This document shows positions 52,292-60,583 of a DNA stretch of 64,000 nucleotides, one piece after another. Each line of letters opens with the position of its first letter. Position 1 is the first letter of the stretch. Position numbers and translations under genes: made by a program. The notes under the pieces were generated by a model, which worked only from the letters and a program-made list of their open reading frames with translations, was not told the DNA's origin and ran no database searches. This DNA is from Catellatospora sp. IY07-71. Its GTDB lineage: Bacteria > Actinomycetota > Actinomycetes > Mycobacteriales > Micromonosporaceae. Location of the stretch: NCBI RefSeq assembly GCF_018326265.1, contig NZ_AP023360.1:288501-352500 (forward strand), given 5' to 3'.

Positions 52292-53401
52292 TCAGGCGGC
52301 CGGATCCGGGCCGCGCAGCGGCGCCGCCCCCGGCACCATCACCGCGGCCAGCACCAGCCCGAGCAGCGCCTGCACCACCGGGACCCCGGTGTAGACCTCG
52401 GGCACGAACTGCGGCGCCGCGGTGCCCACCGACTCCACGGACGGACCGGCCAGCACCGCCGTCGCCAGGTAGACCGACCAGGTCAGCAACCCCGCCAGCA
52501 CCGCGTACGCCCGCAGCCGGCCGGGCCGGGCCGCCGACGGCTGCAGCCACAGCGCCACCAGGTCCAGCAACACGCCCGCGACCAGCAGCCCCCACACGAT
52601 CTCCAGGTTCCGGAAGTCGGCGATGGCCGCGCAGAGCCCCCCGATGATCGCGTAGAGCACGGTGGCGCTGCCGACCGGCAGCACCCAGCGCTTGGCCAGG
52701 GTGAGCAGCGGGACGATCAGGACCAGGTTGGTGACCAGGATCGAGGTGACCACGTTGGAGGTGTGGTACTCGTCCGCGTCGGTCAGCGCCGCCACGATCG
52801 AGCCGGGGCGGAACACCAGCGCGTTCGCGTACTGCAGGAACAGCAGCACCAGCGTCGCGGCCAGCGCCATGGACAGCACCGCGGGCAGCAGCGCGCGCAG
52901 CCCGGTCACCGGCGCGGCGTCGCGGCGCGCCCACGCGGTGCGCAGCGGCGTGGTGACGATGACGATCATCGAGGTGACCAGGCCCAGGTGGCTGGGGCTG
53001 AACAGGATGTCGGTGTTCTGCTCGATGCCGAACAGGGTGTGCCACACGAAGTCGAGGAAGCCCGACACCGCGAACGTGCCGAGCGCGACCACCGCGGCCG
53101 GGTAACCGGCCGGCATGGCCCGGAAGTCGGGCAGCCGCCCGCCCCGGAACGCCGCCCGGCAGGTCCACAGGACGCACGCCGCGGTGACGAGGAAGCCCCA
53201 GTAGAACACCGCGTGCCACGGCGTGAAGAAGGTCTCCAGCTGGGGCACGTTGTTGTGGGCCCAGGCGTCGACCATCAGCCCGACCGTGAACCAGGTGCCG
53301 AGCAGCACCGTCACCAGGTCGGTGCGGTACGAGGTGACCGGCCGGACCGGGACGTCCGGTGCGGACTCCGGTGTGGCCGTCTCCTGCGCGGTGCTGACCA
53401 T
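52292..53401 (-). CDS. Polytopic membrane protein of unknown function
   Basis: A 369-residue protein with about eight to ten helices. Potentially functional polar residues sit in helices and loops: VGLMVDAWAHNNVPQLETFF, TPWHAVFYWGF and FLDFVWHTLFGIEQNTDIL (His, Asp, Glu), the last resembling a metal or haem site. SPSHLGLVTSM follows. The His pattern might point to a di-iron or copper centre, which I cannot confirm. ATG 53401 has GGGAG upstream. Confidence 0.72.
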   Translation of the reverse strand: MVSTAQETATPESAPDVPVRPVTSYRTDLVTVLLGTWFTVGLMVDAWAHNNVPQLETFFTPWHAVFYWGFLVTAACVLWTCRAAFRGGRLPDFRAMPAGYPAAVVALGTFAVSGFLDFVWHTLFGIEQNTDILFSPSHLGLVTSMIVIVTTPLRTAWARRDAAPVTGLRALLPAVLSMALAATLVLLFLQYANALVFRPGSIVAALTDADEYHTSNVVTSILVTNLVLIVPLLTLAKRWVLPVGSATVLYAIIGGLCAAIADFRNLEIVWGLLVAGVLLDLVALWLQPSAARPGRLRAYAVLAGLLTWSVYLATAVLAGPSVESVGTAAPQFVPEVYTGVPVVQALLGLVLAAVMVPGAAPLRGPDPAA

Positions 53402-53454
53402 ACGACTCCCCAGTCCCTCGTGCCTTGATCACTTCGAGGCACAGGGTATCGCCG

Positions 53455-53507
53455 CCGGTGTCCCTTTCGCCGCCTCGGTGACGCCAGGCGGCAAAAGGGA
53501 CACCCGG
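53455..53507. repeat. Palindromic element (family H)
   Basis: Arms CCGGTGTCCCTTTCGCCGCC (from 53455) and AGGCGGCAAAAGGGACACC (from 53486) pair with small mismatches. It lies between two minus-strand genes and probably terminates the one ending at 53514. Confidence 0.78.
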
Positions 53508-53513
53508 CGCGGG

Positions 53514-53963
53514 TCAGGCGGTCGGGCTCGGCACCGGTACGGCGGTCGGGCTCGGCACCGGCATCGGCACCACCGGCCGGCACCGCAGCTGCGCGGCGTC
53601 CCGGCAGCGCTGCCGCAGCCGCTCCAGCAGCTGCCGCCGCAACTCCTGGTCACGCAGCTCCCCGTCACGCAGCTCCCCGTCGCGCAGCCGCTGGTCGCGC
53701 TGCCACGGGTCCTGGCGCAGGCGCTCGCCCCGGTCGCGCCGGTCCTCCCGGTCGAAGCCGACGTCGTGGTGCCCGCCGTGGTGGCCGATCAGCACCCCGG
53801 CGGCGACGCCCAGGCCGCCGCACACCAGGCCGCCCAGCAGGAAGGCGCCGAGCAGGGCGAACACGACGCCACGGCTCGGACGGGAGAAGGCGCGCGCCCG
53901 CGCCGGCGTGGTGACCGGCTCCTCGGGGGCGTCGGCGGCGGGCGGCAGCGGCTCGGTGGTCAT
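53514..53963 (-). CDS. Single-helix membrane protein with charged repeats
   Basis: A 149-residue protein: soluble N terminus, one helix (~33-60, Gly-rich), then a His-containing stretch (GHHGGHHDVGF) and an Arg/Glu/Leu repeat region (LRDGELRDGELRDQELRRQL) that may form a coiled coil, ending in a Pro/Val tail with PVPSPTAVPVPSPTA repeats. No family recognised. It is divergent from the TetR gene with a 94-base gap and is a candidate target of that regulator. Confidence 0.65.
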   Translation of the reverse strand: MTTEPLPPAADAPEEPVTTPARARAFSRPSRGVVFALLGAFLLGGLVCGGLGVAAGVLIGHHGGHHDVGFDREDRRDRGERLRQDPWQRDQRLRDGELRDGELRDQELRRQLLERLRQRCRDAAQLRCRPVVPMPVPSPTAVPVPSPTA

Positions 53964-54044
53964 GGGGGCTCCCAGGCTGTGGGGGTACGGCGGGCCGGGC
54001 TACCACTGTGCCACCGCCCGGCGTCCGGCGGAAGCGGCGCGTGG

Positions 54045-54050
54045 TACACA
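54045..54050 (+). promoter_or_regulatory. -10 element of a probable leaderless promoter
   Basis: TACACA seven bases before the GTG at 54058, which has no ribosome binding site. Confidence 0.4.
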
Positions 54051-54057
54051 TGGGCCG

Positions 54058-54669
54058 GTGGACGCTGAGGAGGAGCCGGGCGGGCGGCGCGTGGACGACC
54101 TGGTGCTGGACGCGGCCCGGGACTGCGTGCTGGCGTACGGCGTGCGCCGCACGACGGTGACCGACGTGGCGCGCCGGGCCGGGGTGTCCCGGATGACGGT
54201 GTACCGGCGCTGGCCGGACGTGCAAAGCCTGGTCGCCGACCTGATGAGCCGGGAGTGGCACCAGGTCATCGTGGACGCGGCCGCCGCCGCCGCGAGGGCC
54301 GCGGGCCCGCTGCGCGCCCGGCTGGTGGCGCAGTCCACGGCGGCCGCCGCGCGGCTGCGGGCGCACCCGCTGCTGCGCAAGATCCTGGAGGTCGATCCAG
54401 AGATCCTGCTGCCGTACATGCTGGACCGGCGCGGCGGCGGCCAGGAGGAGATGCTCGGCTTCCTGCAGCAGACCATCGCCGCCGGGCAGGCCGAGGGCTC
54501 GGTGCGAGCGGGCGACCCGGCCCTGCTGGCCCGCGCGGTGCTGCTCACCGCGCAGTCGTTCGTGCTGTCCGCGCCGACCGTCACCGACGGCCACCCGCTC
54601 GCCGACCTCGACGGGGAACTGACCGTCCTGCTGGACCGCTACCTCGCCCCGGCACAGCCCGCCGCGTGA
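54058..54669 (+). CDS. TetR-family transcriptional regulator
   Basis: A 203-residue TetR-type repressor. The N-terminal helix-turn-helix runs VTDVARRAGVSRMTVYRRWP at ~40-60. The C-terminal ligand domain (~75-200) is all-helical and not diagnostic. GTG 54058 gives a normal-length N-terminal arm. Neighbours are a divergent membrane protein gene and the converging lipid kinase gene; either divergent or distal genes may be its target. Confidence 0.9.
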   Translation: MDAEEEPGGRRVDDLVLDAARDCVLAYGVRRTTVTDVARRAGVSRMTVYRRWPDVQSLVADLMSREWHQVIVDAAAAAARAAGPLRARLVAQSTAAAARLRAHPLLRKILEVDPEILLPYMLDRRGGGQEEMLGFLQQTIAAGQAEGSVRAGDPALLARAVLLTAQSFVLSAPTVTDGHPLADLDGELTVLLDRYLAPAQPAA

Positions 54670-54715
54670 TCGAAGCTCGCGCCACGCGGCCGGCCCGGTG
54701 TGTCGGCAGCCTTGA

Positions 54716-55594
54716 TCACTGCGCGGGGGCGAGGACGGCCAGCGTGCGGGGGCGGGCGCGCAGCACCAGCGAGCCGAGTTCGGACAGCGGGTCGCCGTCG
54801 GCGTAGGCGGGGACCGGGCGGTCGGTCGACAGGGCCACCGACGCGCCACGCAGCACCGTGACCTCCGCGCGGCGCAGGTGGGACCCGCTCCGCATCTCGC
54901 GCAGGACCAGCGGGAACAGCAGCTTCGAGGCGCAGCCGAGCACGATCACGTCGAGCAGGCCGTCGTCGACCCGCGCGTCCGGCGCGACGTGCAGCCCGCC
55001 ACCGTAGAAGCCGGAGTTGGCCACCACCACCGTGTACGCGGTCAGCGCCATGGGCGGACCCCCGTCCACCGCGATCTCGTAGCGGGTGGGCCGCCACCCG
55101 GCCAGCGCCCGCGCCCCGGCCAGCGGGTAGACCAGCCCGGACGGCGTCCAGCGGGCGCGATTGGCGCGCTCGTTGGCGGCCGCGTCGACCCCGGCGTACA
55201 CGCTGCCCAGCACGGTCTCCCCGGCCGCGTCCACGGTGTCGATCCAGCGCGGCCGGCCGTGCAGCAGCAGCTCGGCGACGTCCGCGGGCCGGTGCGGCAG
55301 GCCGAGCTGGCGGGCCAGGTCGTTGCCCCGCCCGGCGGGCACCACGCCGAGCACGCCGTCCGTGCCGGCCAGGGCCGCGCCCAGGCAGCGCAGCGTGCCG
55401 TCACCGCCCGCCGCGAGGACCACGTCGCCCTCCGCGGCGCAGCGCCGGGCGAGCAGCCGCGCCTGCGCCACGCCGGTGGTGTACTCGACGCGCACCCGCG
55501 CCCCGCCCGCGCGCAGCAGTTGCGCGACCGGCATCAGCCGGGCCAGCCCGTGCCGCGCGGCGGGCCCGACGATCGCGGTGAACGACCGGCTCAT
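54716..55594 (-). CDS. Diacylglycerol kinase-like lipid kinase
   Basis: A 292-residue protein of the DAGK/sphingosine-kinase catalytic family (DgkB/YegS type). VVLAAGGDGTLRCLG holds the GGDGT nucleotide motif near residue 60, and VVPAGRGNDLARQLG is the second signature. The C-terminal beta domain has VVVANSGFYGGGLHVAPDA and VDDGLLDVIVLG. It phosphorylates a lipid head group. The ATG overlaps the stop of the FAD oxidase by one base, linking it to the putative ether-lipid genes. Confidence 0.93.
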   Translation of the reverse strand: MSRSFTAIVGPAARHGLARLMPVAQLLRAGGARVRVEYTTGVAQARLLARRCAAEGDVVLAAGGDGTLRCLGAALAGTDGVLGVVPAGRGNDLARQLGLPHRPADVAELLLHGRPRWIDTVDAAGETVLGSVYAGVDAAANERANRARWTPSGLVYPLAGARALAGWRPTRYEIAVDGGPPMALTAYTVVVANSGFYGGGLHVAPDARVDDGLLDVIVLGCASKLLFPLVLREMRSGSHLRRAEVTVLRGASVALSTDRPVPAYADGDPLSELGSLVLRARPRTLAVLAPAQ

Positions 55595-57171
55595 CAGGAC
55601 GGGTCGAGGGGCAGCAGGATGCCGGGGTTGAGCACGCCCGCCGGGTCGAGCGCGTGCTTCACGCCCCGCAGGGCGTCGATGCCGAGCGGGCCGGCCTCGC
55701 GGGCGTACCAGTCGCGGTGGTCGGTGCCGACGCCGTGGTGGTGGCTGATGGTGCCGCCCGCCGCGATGATCGCGTCGTTGGCCGCCTCCTTGGCCGCCCG
55801 CCAGCGCGCCACCGGCTCGTCCGGGTACGCGGTGACCACGGTGAAGTACAGCGACGCGCCGGTCTCGTACACGTGGGACACGTGGCACAACACCATCGAC
55901 GGCACCGGCAGCGCCCCGAACAGCGCCTCGCGCACGGCGTCGTAGAGGCCGGGCAGCGCCGACCAGAACGCGGCCGTCTCCAGCGTCTCGGCGAACGCGC
56001 CCGCGTCCAGCAGGGCGTCGCGCAGGTACGGCGCGTCGAAGCGGTGCGCGGCCCACTGCTCCCCCGGCTCCGGCCCCAGCTCCTGCCCGCCGCACTCGCG
56101 GAGCACGGCGGCGGTGTCGGCGGCGGCGCGCGCCACGTCCGCGCCCTCGTGGCCGACGACCATCAGGCAGCCGCCGTCGCCCCGGCCCCGCCCGGCCGCG
56201 CCGAGCATCGTCTCCACCTCGTCGGACAGCCGCAGCACGGTCGGCCGGGGCCCGTCCTGGGCCAGCCGCCGGGCCGCCGCCGTGCCGTCGGCGAACGACT
56301 CGAAGCGCCAGCCCTCGTAGCGCCGCTGCGCGGGCACCGGGCGCACCCGCACGGTGACGTCGGTGATCACGCCGAACGCACCCTCCGAGCCGAGGAACAG
56401 CCGCCGCAGGTCCGGCCCGGCCGCCGAGGCGGGCGCGCGGCCGGTGGCCAGGGTGCCGCGCGGGGTGGCCACGGTCAGCCCCACCACCATGTCGTCGAAG
56501 CGGCCGTAGCCGGCCGAGGCCTGGCCCGAGGAGCGGGTGGCGGCGAAGCCGCCGATGGTGGCGTACTCGTAGGACTGCGGCACGTGGCCGAGGGTGAACC
56601 CGTGCGCGGCCAGCAGTTCCTCGGCGCGCGGGGCGGGCAGCCCGGCCTGCAGCACGGCCGTGCGCGACACCGGGTCGACGGAGACCAGCCGGTCGAGCCG
56701 CCGCAGGTCCAGCGTGACGTAGCCGTCCGCCTGCGGGGTGAGCCCGCCGACCACGGAGGTGCCGCCGCCGAGCGGCACCACGGCCAGCCGGTGCTCGGCG
56801 CAGGCGGCCAGCACCGCGAGCACCTGGTCGTGGTCCGCCGGGGTGAGCACCGCGCCGGGCAGCGCGGGCAGCTCGCCGCCGCGCTGGTGGACCAGGTCGG
56901 GCGTGGACTTGCCGGAGGCGGCCGCGGCCCGCGCGGCGGCGCCGGTGTGCACGTGCTCGGCGCCGACGACCGCGGTGAGCGCGGCCAGCGCCGCCTCCGG
57001 CAGCGGCGGCGCGGGGGCGGTCACCGCGTCGAGCGGGACCGGCGCCGGGGGCGGCGTCACCTCGAAGACCTGCTTGAGCAGCTTGGCCACCGCGTCCGGC
57101 AGCGGCCTGGCGTGCTGCGGCGTGCCCCAGCGGCCCCAGCCCGAGCCCGCCTCTTCCCGCTTCTCATCCAT
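55594..57171 (-). CDS. FAD-linked oxidase, alkyl-DHAP-synthase-like
   Basis: A 525-residue FAD-linked oxidase. PLGGGTSVVGGL is the FAD pyrophosphate loop (~140) and LFLGSEGAFGVITDVTV the second FAD segment. The C-terminal ISHHHGVGTDH carries the triple-His signature of alkyldihydroxyacetonephosphate synthases, which make ether lipids without net redox. Other FAD-linked oxidases (lactate or glycolate oxidases) usually have a single His there. Directly coupled to the lipid kinase and divergent from glpD. A paralogue is at 58822. Confidence 0.9.
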   Translation of the reverse strand: MDEKREEAGSGWGRWGTPQHARPLPDAVAKLLKQVFEVTPPPAPVPLDAVTAPAPPLPEAALAALTAVVGAEHVHTGAAARAAAASGKSTPDLVHQRGGELPALPGAVLTPADHDQVLAVLAACAEHRLAVVPLGGGTSVVGGLTPQADGYVTLDLRRLDRLVSVDPVSRTAVLQAGLPAPRAEELLAAHGFTLGHVPQSYEYATIGGFAATRSSGQASAGYGRFDDMVVGLTVATPRGTLATGRAPASAAGPDLRRLFLGSEGAFGVITDVTVRVRPVPAQRRYEGWRFESFADGTAAARRLAQDGPRPTVLRLSDEVETMLGAAGRGRGDGGCLMVVGHEGADVARAAADTAAVLRECGGQELGPEPGEQWAAHRFDAPYLRDALLDAGAFAETLETAAFWSALPGLYDAVREALFGALPVPSMVLCHVSHVYETGASLYFTVVTAYPDEPVARWRAAKEAANDAIIAAGGTISHHHGVGTDHRDWYAREAGPLGIDALRGVKHALDPAGVLNPGILLPLDPS

Positions 57172-57173
57172 GT

Positions 57174-57198
57174 GTGACAGAGTTACATCCAGTGTCAC
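57174..57198. promoter_or_regulatory. Candidate operator between the FAD oxidase and glpD
   Basis: Inverted half-sites GTGACA (57174-57179) and TGTCAC (57193-57198) separated by 13 bases, in the 48-base gap between the divergent starts. A regulator bound here could control both genes. Confidence 0.5.
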
Positions 57199-57219
57199 TT
57201 CGGCGCAAGGAGGCGTACC

Positions 57220-58746
57220 GTGCGGGACACGTCGCTGACCGGGGCCCGGCGCGAGCGGGAGCTGGCCGCGCTGGCCGCCGGTGAGGTGGTGGACGTGCTG
57301 GTGGTCGGCCTCGGCGTGACCGGCGCCGGGGTGGCCCTGGACGCGGCGGCCCGCGGCCTGTCCGTCGCCGCGATCGACGCGCACGACCTCGCCTTCGGCA
57401 CCTCCCGGTGGAGTTCCAAACTGGTCCACGGCGGCCTGCGCTACCTGGCCAAGGGTGAGCTGGGGGTGGCGTACGAGAGCGCCGTCGAGCGCGGCGTGCT
57501 GATGACCCGCACCGCCCCGCACCTGACCCGCGCGCTGCCGATGGTGCTGCCCGCGACGGCGTACACCGCGCCCGCGCACGTACGCGTCGCCGGGCTGGGG
57601 CTGCACGCGGGCGACCTGCTGCGCGCGGCGGCGGGTACCCGGCGGGCGGTGCTGCCCGGCACCCGGCGGCTGTCGGCGGCCGAGGCGCGCGGCATGGTGC
57701 CCGCGCTGCGCGGCGGCGGCCTGCGCGGCGCGCGGCTGTCCTGGGACGGGCAGCTGTGCGACGACGCCCGCCTGGTCACCGGCCTGGCGCGAGCCGCCGC
57801 CGGGGCCGGGGCGCGGGTGCTGACCCGCTGCCGCGCCACCGAGCTGATCGGCGACGCCGCCGCCGTGGTGGACACGCTGACCGGCGCGCGGCACGTGCTG
57901 AAAGCGCGGGCTGTGGTCAACGCGACCGGGGTGTGGGCCGGGCAGCTCGCCCCCGAGATCGCGCTGCGGCCGTCCCGCGGCTCGCACCTGGTGCTGCCCG
58001 CGGCGCTGCTGGGCGGGCTGTCCGCCGGGCTGACCATCCCGGTCCCCGGCGAGTTCTCCCGCTTCGTCATCGTGCTGCCGCAGGCCGACGGCCTGGTGTA
58101 CGTCGGCCTCACCGACGAGCCGGTGGACGGGCCGATCCCGGACGTGCCCGCCGCCCCCGAGTCCGACGTGGACTTCCTGCTGGACGTGCTCAACTCGGCG
58201 CTGGAGACGCCGGTGCGCCGGGCCGACGTGCTGGGCACGTTCGCCGGGCTGCGCCCGCTGATGGCCGCGGGCGGCCGCACCGCCGACATCTCCCGGCGGC
58301 ACGCCGTGGTGCAGGGCCGCGACGGCGTGATCACCGTGGTCGGCGGCAAGCTGACCACGTACCGCCGGATGGCCCAGGACACCGTCGACCTGCTCGCCCA
58401 GCGCCCCGGCCTGCACGCGGGCCCGTGCCGCACCCGCGCCCTCCCCCTGCCCGGCGCGGCCCCCCGCGACCGCCTGGCCCTGGTCCCCGCCCCAGCCCGC
58501 CTGATCGCCCGCTACGGCACCGAGGCTCCCGCCGTCCTCGCCGAGGCCCCGCCCGAACTGCACGGCCCCGTCGTCCCCGGCTCCCCCGTCACCGGCGCCG
58601 AGCTGCACTGGGCCGTCCACCACGAGGGCGCCCTCACCGTCGACGACCTCCTCGACCGCCGCACCCGCCTCGGCCTCGTCCCCGCCCTCCGCGCCGCCGC
58701 CCGCCCCACCGCCGAACAAATCCTGCAAGGAAGGGCACCTTCTTAA
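57220..58746 (+). CDS. glpD: Glycerol-3-phosphate dehydrogenase/oxidase
   Basis: A 508-residue FAD-dependent glycerol-3-phosphate dehydrogenase that yields DHAP. The FAD motif VVGLGVTGAGVALDAAARG is at ~27-45, SRWSSKLVHGGLRYLAKGE at ~67-85, and the DAO fold continues to GLRPLMAAGG and VVGGKLTTYRRMAQ. GTG 57220 has AAGGAGG at 6-12 bases. The C terminus, GRAPS plus TAA, is encoded by a family-B palindrome. DHAP is the precursor used by alkyl-DHAP synthases, whose homologues flank the gene on both sides. Confidence 0.94.
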   Translation: MRDTSLTGARRERELAALAAGEVVDVLVVGLGVTGAGVALDAAARGLSVAAIDAHDLAFGTSRWSSKLVHGGLRYLAKGELGVAYESAVERGVLMTRTAPHLTRALPMVLPATAYTAPAHVRVAGLGLHAGDLLRAAAGTRRAVLPGTRRLSAAEARGMVPALRGGGLRGARLSWDGQLCDDARLVTGLARAAAGAGARVLTRCRATELIGDAAAVVDTLTGARHVLKARAVVNATGVWAGQLAPEIALRPSRGSHLVLPAALLGGLSAGLTIPVPGEFSRFVIVLPQADGLVYVGLTDEPVDGPIPDVPAAPESDVDFLLDVLNSALETPVRRADVLGTFAGLRPLMAAGGRTADISRRHAVVQGRDGVITVVGGKLTTYRRMAQDTVDLLAQRPGLHAGPCRTRALPLPGAAPRDRLALVPAPARLIARYGTEAPAVLAEAPPELHGPVVPGSPVTGAELHWAVHHEGALTVDDLLDRRTRLGLVPALRAAARPTAEQILQGRAPS

Positions 58747-58772
58747 CGCTATGCGTAGTAGAAGGTGCCCTT
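58731..58772. repeat. Dispersed palindromic element, family B
   Basis: Arms AAGGGCACCTTCTT (58731-58744) and AGAAGGTGCCCTT (58760-58772). The glpD stop TAA (58744-58746) begins in the first arm, exactly as in the DUF2784 gene. It may end the glpD transcript. Confidence 0.92.
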
Positions 58773-58821
58773 CTTAACCCCTGTCGCGACGACCCGCGAC
58801 GACGTCCGCAAAGGAGACGCG

Positions 58822-60402
58822 ATGAACGGCGACGGCACCCGCGCCGCAGCGGAACGAGAGCGGTCCTGGTGGGGCTGGGGGTGGGCGGACCAGGCCCTGG
58901 ATGAGCAGGCGTGCGCGAAGCTGGCCCGGCGGGTGAGCCCGGTCCTGCCGCTCGACGGCGACCTGGCACCCGTGCCCGAGGTGCCCGAACTGCCCGCGCC
59001 CCGGCTCGCACCGCCCACGGCCGTGGCCGCGCTGTGCCGGGCCGGCGCGCGCACCCGGGCCGCGCACGCGTACGGCCGCGCCTACCGCGACGTCGTCCGG
59101 CTGCTGCGCGGGGAGCTGGACAACCCGCCGGACCTGGTCGCGTACCCCCGCACCGAGCAGGACGTGATCGCCGTGCTGGACTGGGCCGCCGACGCGGGCG
59201 TGCCCGTGGTGCCGTTCGGCGGCGGCACCAGCGTCGTCGGCGGCGTCGAGTATCGCGGCGGCGGCCCGTGGCTGTCCCTGGACCTGACCGGCCTGTCCGG
59301 CGTCGTCGAAGTGGACGAGGTCAGCCGCGCCGCGCTGATCCGGGGCGGCACGTTCGGCCCGGACCTGGAGGACGCGCTGCGCCCGTACGGCCTGACCCTG
59401 CGGCACTTCCCGCAGAGCTTCGAGTTCTCCACGTTCGGCGGCTGGCTGGCGACCCGCGCGGGCGGGCACTACGCCACCGGGTACACCCACATCGACGACC
59501 TGGTCGAGGCGCTGCGGGTGGTCACCCCGGCCGGGATCGCGCAGTCGCTGCGGGTGCCCGCGTCTGGTGCGGGGCCCTCGCCGGACCGGCTGTGGCTCGG
59601 GTCGGAGGGCACGCTGGGCGTGATCACCGAGGGCTGGGCGCGCGTGCAGCGGCGGCCGGAGTTCCGCGCCGGGGCGGCGCTGCGCTTCGACGCGTACGCC
59701 GACGCGGTCCAGGCCGTGCGCGCGGTGGCCCAGTCCGGCCTGCGCCCGGCCAACTGCCGGCTGCTCGACCCGCTGGAGGCGATGCTCGGCGCGGCCGCCG
59801 GCGACGGCGCGAGCCGCCTGCTGCTGGCCTTCGAGTCGGCCGACCATCCGGTGGACGCGCTGCTCGCGCGAGCCGTGGAGCTGTGCCGCGCGCACCGCGG
59901 GGTGCCCGAGGAGGCGGCGGCGGGCACGGCCGGGCAGTGGCGCGAGACGTTCGTGGGCGCGCCGTACCTGCGCGACGGGCTGGCCCGGCTCGGCGTCGTG
60001 GTGGAGACGTTCGAGACCGCCTGCACCTGGGCCGCGTTCGAGGCGCTGCACGCGGCGGTGGTGGCCGCCGTCGCCACCGCGGGCGTCACCGAGACCGGGC
60101 ACCCGGCGCTGGTCACCTGCCGGTTCACGCACGTGTACCCGGACGGCCCGGCGCCGTACTTCACCGTGTACGCCGCCGGGCGGCGCGGCGCCGAGGTCGC
60201 GATCTGGGACGCGCTCAAGCGGGCGGCGGGCGACGCGATCGCCGCGCACGGCGGCACCATCACCCATCACCACGCCGTGGGCCGCGATCACCTGCCCTGG
60301 TACACGAATCAGCGGCCGGAGCCGTTCGCGCTGGCGCTGCGCGCCACGAAGACCGCTTTGGACCCCGCCGGAGTGCTCAACCCGGGCGTGCTGCTGCCCT
60401 GA
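58822..60402 (+). CDS. FAD-linked oxidase, alkyl-DHAP-synthase-like (second paralogue)
   Basis: A 526-residue homologue of the protein at 55594. FAD loop PFGGGTSVVGGVEY near 155, WLGSEGTLGVITEGWARV near 270 and C-terminal ITHHHAVGRDHLPWYTNQ with the triple His. It also has the N-terminal WWGWGWADQ and the RHFPQSFEFSTFGGWLATRA region typical of alkyl-DHAP-synthase relatives. ATG 58822 has AAAGGAGA at 6-13 bases. It follows glpD across a palindrome and ends before a terminator. Confidence 0.9.
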   Translation: MNGDGTRAAAERERSWWGWGWADQALDEQACAKLARRVSPVLPLDGDLAPVPEVPELPAPRLAPPTAVAALCRAGARTRAAHAYGRAYRDVVRLLRGELDNPPDLVAYPRTEQDVIAVLDWAADAGVPVVPFGGGTSVVGGVEYRGGGPWLSLDLTGLSGVVEVDEVSRAALIRGGTFGPDLEDALRPYGLTLRHFPQSFEFSTFGGWLATRAGGHYATGYTHIDDLVEALRVVTPAGIAQSLRVPASGAGPSPDRLWLGSEGTLGVITEGWARVQRRPEFRAGAALRFDAYADAVQAVRAVAQSGLRPANCRLLDPLEAMLGAAAGDGASRLLLAFESADHPVDALLARAVELCRAHRGVPEEAAAGTAGQWRETFVGAPYLRDGLARLGVVVETFETACTWAAFEALHAAVVAAVATAGVTETGHPALVTCRFTHVYPDGPAPYFTVYAAGRRGAEVAIWDALKRAAGDAIAAHGGTITHHHAVGRDHLPWYTNQRPEPFALALRATKTALDPAGVLNPGVLLP

Positions 60403-60425
60403 CCGGTAATTCCAGGGCAATAAAG

Positions 60426-60468
60426 AACCCGCTTCGGCGATCACGGGGGAAACCGTCGAAGCGGGCTT
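60426..60468 (+). terminator. Terminator after the second FAD oxidase gene
   Basis: Arms CCCGCTTCG (60428-60436) and CGAAGCGGG (60457-60465), extended by further weaker pairs, lie 26 bases after the stop. Sequences on both sides are less GC-rich than the genes. Confidence 0.72.
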
Positions 60469-60583
60469 GCTGCGAAGGTACCCCGTTTTCCGCACGAACG
60501 CCATCCCTGTCTTCTGGAAAATCTGCCTGCGCAACTGTCGGGTGGTGCTGGCATACTCCGCGGCACGTCACGGGAGGTGGAGC

